DNA from: Thiobacillus sp.
GTDB taxonomy: Bacteria > Pseudomonadota > Gammaproteobacteria > Burkholderiales > Thiobacillaceae
Assembly (NCBI GenBank): GCA_011391285.1
Contig: JAABQU010000249.1
Coordinates: 1-14,532, forward strand
DNA: 14,532 nucleotides
Direction of reading: 5' to 3'
The translations under genes and the position numbers were made by a program. How positions within the stretch are numbered: position 1 is the stretch's first letter; every line of letters begins with the position of its first letter. Under the pieces are notes generated by a model that was not told the DNA's origin, did not search any database, and was given only the letters and a program-made list of their open reading frames with translations. Below are positions 1 through 6,313 of the stretch, one piece after another.

Positions 1-93
1 GAAGGCCGTTTCTTCGGCCCGTCCGGCGAGAGGCCAGGCAGCGGCGGTTAGCAGGGCCGCGATGAATGCGCGGCGATTCATCGTCGATGTCAT
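1..93 (-). CDS. Exported protein with Tat-like signal peptide, N-terminal fragment
   Basis: The 31 visible codons run off the left edge of the window. The protein starts MTSTMNRRAFIAALLTAAAW and continues PLAGRAEETAF. This is a short basic stretch with an RRAF twin-arginine-like motif, a hydrophobic Ala/Leu core and an A-x-A-like cleavage region, so export to the periplasm is likely. The ATG at 93 is preferred because a G-rich GGGGGTGG stretch lies just upstream; the ATG at 81 is the alternative. It follows the MsrA/MsrB fusion gene on the same strand after 89 bp, so the two may be co-transcribed. The mature domain is outside the window, so no function can be assigned. A redox or repair partner of the Msr gene is only a guess from position. 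Confidence 0.6.
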   Translation of the reverse strand, partial: MTSTMNRRAFIAALLTAAAWPLAGRAEETAF

Positions 94-158
94 GAAACCA
101 CCCCCGCAAGCCAGCCGCTTACTTTCATCTGACCCAATTACCTCAATTTCCCCGGTAT

Positions 159-182
159 GCCGTCCCGCTGGCGCCGACTTTT
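159..182 (-). repeat. Dispersed stop-associated repeat, copy A
   Basis: Read on the minus strand this is AAAA followed by GTCGGCGCCAGCGGGACGGC, starting directly after the TGA stop (185-183) of the Msr fusion gene. The 20-bp core differs from copy C at a single base. The right-end GCA seen in copies B and D is absent. It is one of four copies of the consensus GTCGGCNCYRGCGGKAYGGC in this window. I see no strong hairpin. Confidence 0.75.
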
Positions 183-1457
183 TCAGTCGGGCACGAACTT
201 CAGCACATTGCCGTTGATGCAATAGCGTTTGCCGCTGGGCTTCGGGCCGTCGTCGAAGACGTGACCAAGATGGATGCCGGAACTGGCGCTCCTGACCTCG
301 ACACGGCGCATGCCGTGGGCGGAATCCACATGTTCGGTCAGGGCGCCCGGCAGCGGATTGAAGAAACTCGGCCAGCCGGTGCCGCTGTCGAACTTGGTAT
401 CGCTGCGAAACAGCGCCGCGCCGGTGATCGGATCGACGAAAGTGCCGGGACGCTTTTCGTCGAGATGCGAACCCGTACCAGGGCGCTCGGTGCCCTGCTC
501 GAAAGCGATTTTCTGCTGCTCCGGCGTCAGCAGGTGAAAGCCCAGCCACTTCCAGAAGCGCGGCTGCTCGCCGTTATAGCCCGTGTAGCGCGAAACCTCC
601 TTGCCGTTTTCGAACAGCACGATGGTCGGCGTGGCGAACAAGGCTTTTTCCAGTTTCCAGCCGGCGGGCGGCGCGGTGTTGTAGGTGCGCGCAATTGGCA
701 CTGCGGACTTCCACTTGTCGAGCACCTCGGCCTTGAACTGCTTGCAGTAGGCGCAGTCGGTCGCCTCGAAGACGATTAGTTGGCGCTTTAAGTTCAAGGT
801 CTTGGCATCCAGCGGCGGGTTATCCGCCGGCGTGTCCGTCTTGGCGGCTACCGAACCGGGAAACTTGACGCCGGTGCCGCCGAGACCGCAGTAACCATTG
901 GGATTCTTCTTCAGATAGTCCTGATGATAGGTTTCGGCGGCATAGTATTTTTTCAGCGGCGCGATGTCGGTGGTGATCGTCTGGTGACCGGCCTTCGTCA
1001 AGGCGGCCTGGTAAATATCGCGCGTCTTCAGGGCGCTGGCCAGTTGCGCATCGTTGTTAGTGTAGATCGCACTGCGGTAGTTGGTGCCGACATCGTTGCC
1101 CTGGCGGTCGCCCTGTGTCGGATTGTGGCTTTCCCAGAAACGCGCCAGCACGGTTTCGAGGCTGACCTTGGCCGGATCGAAGCTGACCTTGACGACTTCT
1201 GCATGATTGCGCTGGGTGGTCTTGCCGCGCTTCACGGCGTTTTCATGCGCCAGCACCGCCTCGTAATTGCCGGCGATGTCGCCGTTGGCGTAGCCGCTTT
1301 CGACATCGGTGACACCGGCCAGTTCGCCCATGCGCTTTTCCGCGCCCCAGAAACATCCCATGCCAAGGACGATGGTTTCGGTTGCGGCAGCGAATGTCGG
1401 CATGGTCGGCATGGTCAGGATCCCCAAGGTAAGCAGTAGTCGAATAAATTTGGTCAT
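183..1457 (-). CDS. msrAB: Exported MsrA-thioredoxin-MsrB fusion, methionine sulfoxide reductase
   Basis: The 424-residue protein should repair oxidised methionines in the periplasm, with MsrA reducing the S and MsrB the R diastereomer of methionine sulfoxide. A Sec-type signal peptide spans about residues 1-24. The MsrA domain (about 27-200) has GCFWGAE with catalytic Cys35 and a late GYCGLGG motif. A thioredoxin-like domain (about 220-310) has the redox pair CAYC (235-238) and the ATPT cis-proline loop (275-278). The MsrB domain (about 311-424) has GTGWPSFF (359-366), HLGHVF (396-401) and catalytic Cys413 in RYCIN. The MsrB part lacks both CxxC zinc pairs: the sites read VDPITG and VRSASSG. 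It has no second cysteine, so the fused thioredoxin domain may be its reductant. The domain order differs from Neisseria PilB, where thioredoxin is N-terminal. The gene is divergent from the ChaN gene. The ATG at 1457 keeps the signal peptide, though no clear ribosome binding site is seen. Confidence 0.93.
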   Translation of the reverse strand: MTKFIRLLLTLGILTMPTMPTFAAATETIVLGMGCFWGAEKRMGELAGVTDVESGYANGDIAGNYEAVLAHENAVKRGKTTQRNHAEVVKVSFDPAKVSLETVLARFWESHNPTQGDRQGNDVGTNYRSAIYTNNDAQLASALKTRDIYQAALTKAGHQTITTDIAPLKKYYAAETYHQDYLKKNPNGYCGLGGTGVKFPGSVAAKTDTPADNPPLDAKTLNLKRQLIVFEATDCAYCKQFKAEVLDKWKSAVPIARTYNTAPPAGWKLEKALFATPTIVLFENGKEVSRYTGYNGEQPRFWKWLGFHLLTPEQQKIAFEQGTERPGTGSHLDEKRPGTFVDPITGAALFRSDTKFDSGTGWPSFFNPLPGALTEHVDSAHGMRRVEVRSASSGIHLGHVFDDGPKPSGKRYCINGNVLKFVPD

Positions 1458-1570
1458 GGCAGGTGTGTAGGCGTGGTGGCGAAACGCGGTGAAGGTAAAG
1501 TGGCTACAGTTTCACAGATTTCCACCCTTGTCGAATCAATAACACTTGACTCCCTGAAGGTCGACCACAG

Positions 1571-2740
1571 ATGGACTCCATGAGACATCTCCTGCTGCTG
1601 GCAGTTCCCTTGTTTACCCTGGCGACCTCCTGCGCCGGCGAGTCGGCCAAGGCGGTTACCTGCGGCCAGCCCGGACAATGGCGTCTGACGGATGCCGGAC
1701 CCTCCGCGCCGCTGGAAGGCGGACCATTGCTGGAGCGCCTGGCGCGGCAGCAGGTTGTGCTGCTGGGCGAGGCGCACGACAGCGCCGAAGATCATCGCTG
1801 GCAACTGCACACGCTGACGCAACTGTTTGCCCGCCAGCCGCGCATGGCCCTCGGTTTCGAGATGTTTCCGCGTCGCGTGCAACCGATCCTCGACCAATGG
1901 GTGGCTGGCACGCTGGCGGAGGATGAGTTTCTCAAGCGTGTCGAATGGAACAAGGTCTGGGGCTACGATGCACGCGACTATCTGCCGCTGTTTCACTTCG
2001 CGCGCATGAACCGCCTCCCGATGCTTGCTCTCAACGTCGAGCGCAGCCTGCCCGAAGCCGTCGGCAAGCTGGGTTGGAATGACGTACCCGACGCGCAGCG
2101 GGAAGGTGTGACCCGTCCGGCGCTGCCCGGCGCCGCCTATCGCAAGGAGCTGCAACGGGTGTTCGACCAACATCCGGCCAAGGAAAAGAAGGACAAGTCT
2201 GCGTTTCCGCGCTTTGTCGAAGCCCAGACCGTGTGGGATCGGGCCATGGCGCAAGTCATGGCGGATTACCTCAAACAAGCACCCGGCGCACTTGTTGTCG
2301 GCATCATGGGCGCCGGCCATGTGCGCGATGGCCACGGCGTGGCGCATCAGCTGAAAGACCTGGGCATCGCCCAGACTGGCGCGCTGATGACCTGGGATCA
2401 CACCGAGAACTGCGCGAATCTCGGCAAGGGATTTGCCGACGCGCTCTATGTGATTCAGCCGCCGGCTGGCAATACGCCGCGTCTGGGGGTGGCGACCGAA
2501 CCGACGGCGGGTGAAAGCGGCGGGTTGCGAATTGTCGAGGTGACGGTGGGCAGCATCGCCGCCACATCGGACCTCAAGAAAGGCGATGTCATCCTCGAAA
2601 TTGCTGGGCGTCCGGCAAAAAATTTCATGACCTTGCGCCAGGCCGTGCAGCGGCAAGCACCGGGTACGTGGCTACCGCTGAAGATTCGCCGCGACGGCAG
2701 CGACAGCGAAATCATCGCGCGTTTTCCGCCAGCCCCATGA
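1571..2740 (+). CDS. ChaN-family haem-binding-like protein with C-terminal PDZ domain
   Basis: The 389-residue exported protein belongs to the ChaN/DUF399 (Tiki-related) family, whose Campylobacter member ChaN is a haem-binding lipoprotein. The N-terminus is a signal sequence ending in ATSC; Cys21 could be lipidated, but Ala at -3 is a weak lipobox. The ChaN domain (about 45-300) shows VVLLGEAHD (62-70), LGFEMF (94-99), GYDARDY (131-137) and MGAGHVRDGHG (246-256). A PDZ domain follows (about 318-386: GGLRIVEV, then KKGDVILEIAG). The start at 1571 has AAGG 11 bases upstream; ATG 1580 is possible. The stop overlaps the next start as ATGA, so both proteins are probably made together. Haem binding is known for the family; the role of this member and of its PDZ domain is inferred only. 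Confidence 0.88.
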   Translation: MDSMRHLLLLAVPLFTLATSCAGESAKAVTCGQPGQWRLTDAGPSAPLEGGPLLERLARQQVVLLGEAHDSAEDHRWQLHTLTQLFARQPRMALGFEMFPRRVQPILDQWVAGTLAEDEFLKRVEWNKVWGYDARDYLPLFHFARMNRLPMLALNVERSLPEAVGKLGWNDVPDAQREGVTRPALPGAAYRKELQRVFDQHPAKEKKDKSAFPRFVEAQTVWDRAMAQVMADYLKQAPGALVVGIMGAGHVRDGHGVAHQLKDLGIAQTGALMTWDHTENCANLGKGFADALYVIQPPAGNTPRLGVATEPTAGESGGLRIVEVTVGSIAATSDLKKGDVILEIAGRPAKNFMTLRQAVQRQAPGTWLPLKIRRDGSDSEIIARFPPAP

Positions 2741-4722
2741 AGCGTTGGCTATTCGTACTTCCCCTGTTGCTGGGGTGGTCGCTGGCGGCGCGGGCCTTGC
2801 CCGAGCTTGATATAGCGGTTGAGCTCAATCCCGCCACCCGGCAGTTCAATGCCACTGCGACCCTGAGCGACGCCGCAGGGCTGTCGGGTTTCCGGCTCGG
2901 GCCGGACTTCGAGATCACGGCAATGAAGGTCAATGGCCAGGCCAGCCAGGCTACGCGCCGCTCATTAAGCCGTCTCGCCAACGCCGACTTTTCCCTGCCG
3001 CGCGGCACGCGGCGCGTGGAAATCACTTACCGGGCGACGCTCAAGCCGCTGCAAGTGCTTGATCATCGTCAGGTGCTCGGCTACCGTGCGGGCGCCGCCG
3101 ATCCCGAGGGCAGCTTCCTGCCCGGAGCGGCCGGCTGGTATCCGGATGCCGGCAAGCTCTTCAGTTACCGGCTCACGTTCAAGCTGCCGGCGGGGCAAAA
3201 AGGTCTGGTGCCGGGCAATCTCATCGATGAAACCGATACGGCGGCCGGCTACCGCGCCCGCTTCGAGTTTCCTCACCCCGTTGATGGCATCGACCTGATG
3301 GCCGGGCCTTACACAGTGAGCGAGCGCTCGCTCAAGCGGGCGAACGGTGAGGATATTCGCATCCGCACCTGGTTTCACGCCGAGCTCGCGCCGCTCGCGC
3401 AGGGCTATCTCGACGACTCGGCACGCTACATCGAACGCTACAGCCAGCTGATCGGTGCCTACCCGTTTGCCCTGTTCAGCGTGGTCTCAAGCCCGACGCC
3501 CACCGGCTTCGGCATGCCCAGCCTGACTTACCTCGGGCGCGACGTCATCAAACTACCCTTCATTCGCGCCACCTCGCTCGGCCACGAGGTGCTGCACAAC
3601 TGGTGGGGCAACGGCGTCTATCCGGACTGGCAAAAAGGTAACTGGTCGGAGGGCTTGACCACTTTCCTCGCCGACTATGCCTACAAGGAAGCCGAGAGCG
3701 CCGATGCCGCACGCGAAATGCGCCTCGCCTGGCTGCGCGACTACGCCGCCGTGCCGGCCGGTTCCGAGACGGCCCTGAAGGATTTCACTTCGCGCCATCA
3801 CGGCATTTCCTCCATCGTCGGCTACAACAAGGCGGCGATGGTTTTCCTGATGCTGCGCGATGAAATCGGCGTCGCGGCATTCGAGCGCGGCCTGCGTCTG
3901 TTCTGGGAGAAGAAGCGCTTCCAGACGGCGGCTTGGTCCGATCTCGATGCAGCGTTTTCAGCGGCGGCGCAACGCTCGCTGAGCGGATTTTTCCGCCAGT
4001 GGGTGGAACGCCCCGGCGCGCCGGAATTACATCTGAAGGCCGCTGAACAGGCAGGCGACACGCTCACCCTCCACTTGAACCGGCCCGCTTATGCCCTCGA
4101 GCTTCCCCTGCGGCTGAACTTTGCCGACCGTAGCGAAATGCGCACGGCGCCGTTGCGCGGCGACAGCATGCGCCTGCCGCTCAAGGTCTCGGGCAGTGTG
4201 CAAAGTGTTGAACTCGACCCCGACTACCGGCTGTGGCGGCGCGTCGATAGCGCCCTCCTGCCGGCCATCCTGCGCGAGGTTTTCGTCGCGCCCACTGCCG
4301 CCGTGGTTGCCATTGATGCGGAGATGGGCAGTGCCGCGCAAGGTCTGGCGGCGCGCGTGCTCGATGCCAAAGCCGCCCCAGTGATGGCGGAGCGTCCTGC
4401 CGGCCGGCCCGTGCTGGTCATCGGCCGGCCATCCGCTATCGATGACTGGCTGAAAAAACAGGGCCTGCCGCCTCGCCCCGCCATTCTGACGCCTGAGTCG
4501 CATAAAGCCAGCGCCCAGGTCTGGGCCGGGCGTGATGGCAGCGGGATACCTTACGTCGTTGTTGCCGCGCGCGATGCCGCCGCCATCACCGCGCTGGAAC
4601 GCGGTCTGCCGCATTACGGCAAACAAAGCTGGCTGGTCTTCGACGGTGCGCGGGCGACCGCGAAGGGAGTTGGCGCGCCCCGCGCCGCGCCGGTGAAGGT
4701 CAGCGCGGCACCGGTACGCTAA
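2737..4722 (+). CDS. Exported M1-like zinc metallopeptidase (gluzincin)
   Basis: The 661-residue protein has a clear signal peptide (MKRWLFVLPLLLGWSLAARA). The catalytic region has HEVLH (283-287), in which His283 and His287 would bind zinc and Glu284 act as base. Glu305 in the NWSEGLT stretch is the third zinc ligand. Tyr363 in GYNKAAM matches the transition-state tyrosine of M1 enzymes. GFGMPS (257-262) stands where classic M1 aminopeptidases have GAMEN, so peptide specificity may differ. The spacing is HEXXH-X17-E, one residue shorter than the textbook X18. The catalytic part appears to end near the PDYRLWRR stretch. About 170 further residues form a C-terminal region I cannot assign. The start at 2737 is chosen because its ATG overlaps the ChaN stop (ATGA) and begins a signal peptide. 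An in-frame start at 2668 would put a hydrophilic tail before it. The substrate is unknown. Confidence 0.88.
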   Translation: MKRWLFVLPLLLGWSLAARALPELDIAVELNPATRQFNATATLSDAAGLSGFRLGPDFEITAMKVNGQASQATRRSLSRLANADFSLPRGTRRVEITYRATLKPLQVLDHRQVLGYRAGAADPEGSFLPGAAGWYPDAGKLFSYRLTFKLPAGQKGLVPGNLIDETDTAAGYRARFEFPHPVDGIDLMAGPYTVSERSLKRANGEDIRIRTWFHAELAPLAQGYLDDSARYIERYSQLIGAYPFALFSVVSSPTPTGFGMPSLTYLGRDVIKLPFIRATSLGHEVLHNWWGNGVYPDWQKGNWSEGLTTFLADYAYKEAESADAAREMRLAWLRDYAAVPAGSETALKDFTSRHHGISSIVGYNKAAMVFLMLRDEIGVAAFERGLRLFWEKKRFQTAAWSDLDAAFSAAAQRSLSGFFRQWVERPGAPELHLKAAEQAGDTLTLHLNRPAYALELPLRLNFADRSEMRTAPLRGDSMRLPLKVSGSVQSVELDPDYRLWRRVDSALLPAILREVFVAPTAAVVAIDAEMGSAAQGLAARVLDAKAAPVMAERPAGRPVLVIGRPSAIDDWLKKQGLPPRPAILTPESHKASAQVWAGRDGSGIPYVVVAARDAAAITALERGLPHYGKQSWLVFDGARATAKGVGAPRAAPVKVSAAPVR

Positions 4723-4747
4723 AAGTCGGCTCTGGCGGTACGGCGCA
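4721..4747 (+). repeat. Dispersed stop-associated repeat, copy B
   Basis: AAAA, then the core GTCGGCTCTGGCGGTACGGC (4725-4744), then GCA. The left end overlaps the TAA stop of the M1 peptidase (4720-4722). The right end is two bases from the stop of the convergent GNAT-like gene (4750-4752). It therefore fills the whole gap between two converging genes. It differs from copy D at 3 of 27 positions. Confidence 0.75.
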
Positions 4748-4749
4748 GG

Positions 4750-5904
4750 CTAATTTTCCTGCCGGAATGGCAAGTGCGTCGCAGCATCATCCCGATAGCC
4801 GGCGACGGCGTCGCGCTGCATGTCGAGATGGCGGCCGATCAGCGTGCGCATGCGCTCGTCGGCGATCCAGTGTGCCGAATGGACGACGGTCGGCTGGAAG
4901 CCGCGCGCAATTTTGTGTTCGCCGCCCGCGCCCGGTTCGAAGCGCGTGAGACCTTCGCGCAGACAGTAGGCGATGCCCTGATAAAAACACAGCTCGAAAT
5001 GCAGGCTGTCGATGGCGACGCGGGTACCCCAGTAACGGCCGTAGAGCGCCTCGTCATTGCGGAAACACAGCGACAGCGCGACGGGTGCGCCGCTAACGGT
5101 GTCGCGGGCGATAAAGAGCACCATGCGCCGCCCCAGCGCGGCCGCCAGATCGGCAAAGCAGTCGGCAGTGAAGACCGCGTGATTGTCGAACTTTTCGAAC
5201 GTCGCCGCATACAGGGCGTGCAGCGCCGGCCATTCGGCAGCAGCAATTTCATCGCCGTGGCGCACTTCGAGCTTGAGCCCGCTCTCGGCGACGCGTTTGC
5301 GTTCGGCGCGCACCTTGCGCCGGCGCGCCGAAGAGAAGGTGCCGAGATAGCCGTCGAAGTCGCCAACCCCGGCGTCGTGCCAGTGGAACTGTACGTCGTC
5401 GCTGATCAGCATGCCGGCGGCGCGCAGCGCCTCGAGGTCGGTGTTGTCGGGGAAGGCCACGTGCCATGAAGACAGGTCGTGGTCGACGGTGAGATTCTGC
5501 GCGGCGGCAATCAGGGCGGCGCGCACCGCCGCACCTTCTTCACCTGCCGCCACCAGCAGGCGCGGCCCGGTCGCCGGCGTATGGGGCAGGCCGGTGAGCA
5601 GGCGCGGGAAGTAGTCCTTGCCGGTCTGGCGATAGGCCCCCGCCCAGCTCCAGTCGCCGGTGAAATCCCCGTAAACGTTGCTCTTCAGGTAAAGCGGCAG
5701 GATGCCGACCACCGCGCCGTCGTCCTGCCGTGCCACCAGATGGTGCGCTGCCCAGCCCCACTGTGGCCCGGCAGCGCCGTGGCGCTCGAGGATGGCGAAA
5801 AAATCGCCATTCAAAAATGGCTGGGCCGGCGGACACAGCCGATCCCATGCGGCGCGCGGAATGGCCTCGGCGGAGTGGATGATCTCGATGGAAAGCGGCG
5901 TCAT
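4750..5904 (-). CDS. GNAT/FemAB-like protein of the DUF482 (COG3146) family
   Basis: The 384-residue soluble protein has the landmarks of the DUF482 'peptidogalycan biosynthesis/recognition' family, related to FemAB and GNAT acyltransferases. Seen are the VYGDFTGDWSWAGAY stretch (77-91), KDYFPRLL (96-103), QFHWHD (172-177), the basic SSARRRKVRAERKR segment (191-204), HFELCFYQGI (302-311) and FEPGAGGEHKIARGF (322-336). Family members are widespread in Proteobacteria and their substrate is not settled. The ATG at 5904 is preferred. A TTG at 5934 would add ten residues and place the coding start inside an inverted repeat. The gene diverges from the 89-residue ORF and converges on the M1 peptidase across copy B. 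No signal peptide or membrane segment is seen. Confidence 0.88.
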   Translation of the reverse strand: MTPLSIEIIHSAEAIPRAAWDRLCPPAQPFLNGDFFAILERHGAAGPQWGWAAHHLVARQDDGAVVGILPLYLKSNVYGDFTGDWSWAGAYRQTGKDYFPRLLTGLPHTPATGPRLLVAAGEEGAAVRAALIAAAQNLTVDHDLSSWHVAFPDNTDLEALRAAGMLISDDVQFHWHDAGVGDFDGYLGTFSSARRRKVRAERKRVAESGLKLEVRHGDEIAAAEWPALHALYAATFEKFDNHAVFTADCFADLAAALGRRMVLFIARDTVSGAPVALSLCFRNDEALYGRYWGTRVAIDSLHFELCFYQGIAYCLREGLTRFEPGAGGEHKIARGFQPTVVHSAHWIADERMRTLIGRHLDMQRDAVAGYRDDAATHLPFRQEN

Positions 5905-5919
5905 GGCATTTCTTGGTCT

Positions 5920-5936
5920 ATTTGTCTTGGACAAAT
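5920..5936. promoter_or_regulatory. Inverted repeat ATTTGTC-N3-GACAAAT, candidate operator
   Basis: The sequence ATTTGTCTTGGACAAAT has two perfect 7-base arms around TTG. It lies in the divergent control region and covers the candidate -35 box of the rightward promoter. It starts 15 bases upstream of the GNAT-like ATG on the other side. The three-base spacing does not fit the N4 spacing of FNR boxes. The binding protein is unknown. Confidence 0.45.
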
Positions 5937-5956
5937 TAGGTGATCACCTATAGTAT
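5928..5956 (+). promoter_or_regulatory. Candidate sigma-70 promoter for the 89-residue ORF
   Basis: TGGACA (5928-5933, five of six matches to TTGACA) is followed after 17 bases by TAGTAT (5951-5956). TATAGT at 5949 with a 15-base spacer is an alternative -10. Transcription would begin near 5963, giving a leader of about 80 bases. The region is markedly more AT-rich than its surroundings. This is a pattern match only. Confidence 0.4.
5937..5950. promoter_or_regulatory. Perfect 14-bp palindrome TAGGTGATCACCTA, candidate operator
   Basis: TAGGTGATCACCTA is fully self-complementary. It sits between the candidate -35 and -10 boxes of the rightward promoter, where a bound repressor would block RNA polymerase. 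It touches the neighbouring inverted repeat at 5920-5936. No regulator gene is adjacent, so the binding protein cannot be named. Confidence 0.5.
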
Positions 5957-5979
5957 CCGAAGACGGCAGGAAAACGTAA

Positions 5980-6027
5980 GTGGAGATTATCCGTCGCCTG
6001 TTCATGCCCTACTCATCTGCACTGTAA
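5980..6027 (+). CDS. Possible 15-codon leader ORF
   Basis: A GTG start at 5980 follows AGGAA with a seven-base spacer. It opens a short frame reading MEIIRRLFMPYSSAL and ends in TAA (6025-6027). The stop overlaps the AAAGGA ribosome binding site (6026-6031) of the 89-residue ORF, so translation of the leader could influence or couple to that gene. The frame is too short for coding statistics and could be chance. Confidence 0.25.
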   Translation: MEIIRRLFMPYSSAL

Positions 6028-6041
6028 AGGATCTTTGCCGC

Positions 6042-6311
6042 ATGATTAATGCCACGCTCAAACTTACCCGCACCGCCGATGATGGCGCCGCGATGTTCCG
6101 CAAGTACTTTCTCATCGCCGACTTCGCAAAGGTGCGCGGCCAGGGAAACTCAAGCATCGTGCCGTTGTCGCTGGGTGCGCCGATGCCAAAGTCTGACCAG
6201 CTTACTGTGCGCGGTGGTGAAAACGAGGCGTTGCTGGCGGCCGTCGAAGTCGTCAAAGGTCTCGCCGGCAATGAAGGGTTTGCCGCGACAATCGATTTCG
6301 CGCCGGACTAG
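6042..6311 (+). CDS. Small protein of unknown function, 89 residues
   Basis: The protein begins MINATLKLTRTADDGAAMFR and ends FAATIDFAPD. It has no signal peptide, no membrane segment, no cysteine and no metal-binding motif, so a small cytoplasmic protein is likely. The ATG at 6042 is supported by AAAGGA ten bases upstream; the longer reading from a GTG at 5940 would run through the promoter and is rejected. The stop lies two bases from the stop of the convergent histidine kinase gene. A candidate promoter with palindromic sites lies upstream. I do not recognise the family. Confidence 0.65.
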   Translation: MINATLKLTRTADDGAAMFRKYFLIADFAKVRGQGNSSIVPLSLGAPMPKSDQLTVRGGENEALLAAVEVVKGLAGNEGFAATIDFAPD

Positions 6312-6313
6312 CG

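Noticed and set aside
159..182. Repeat copy A as an intrinsic terminator, because a T-run ends the GC-rich stretch on the plus strand
   Set aside because: The GC-rich part does not form a convincing stem, the T-run is on the wrong strand for the Msr gene, and copies occur in both orientations relative to genes.
1458..1570. Promoters for the divergent Msr fusion and ChaN genes
   Set aside because: Several weak hexamers such as TTGATT on the minus strand and TTTCAC on the plus strand are present, but none has a good -10 box at the right spacing.
1454..2656. 400-codon minus-strand open frame opposite the ChaN gene
   Set aside because: The plus-strand product has ChaN and PDZ motifs and a signal sequence. 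The minus-strand frame has none and lacks a ribosome binding site.
3058..3075. TTGATCATCGTCAG as an FNR-like box
   Set aside because: Only one half-site fits and it is inside the M1 peptidase coding sequence.
4745..4762. GCAGG-N8-CCTGC hairpin as a terminator between the converging M1 peptidase and GNAT-like genes
   Set aside because: The stem has only 5 bp, the loop is 8 bases, it overlaps the end of the GNAT-like coding region, and no T-run follows the stem.
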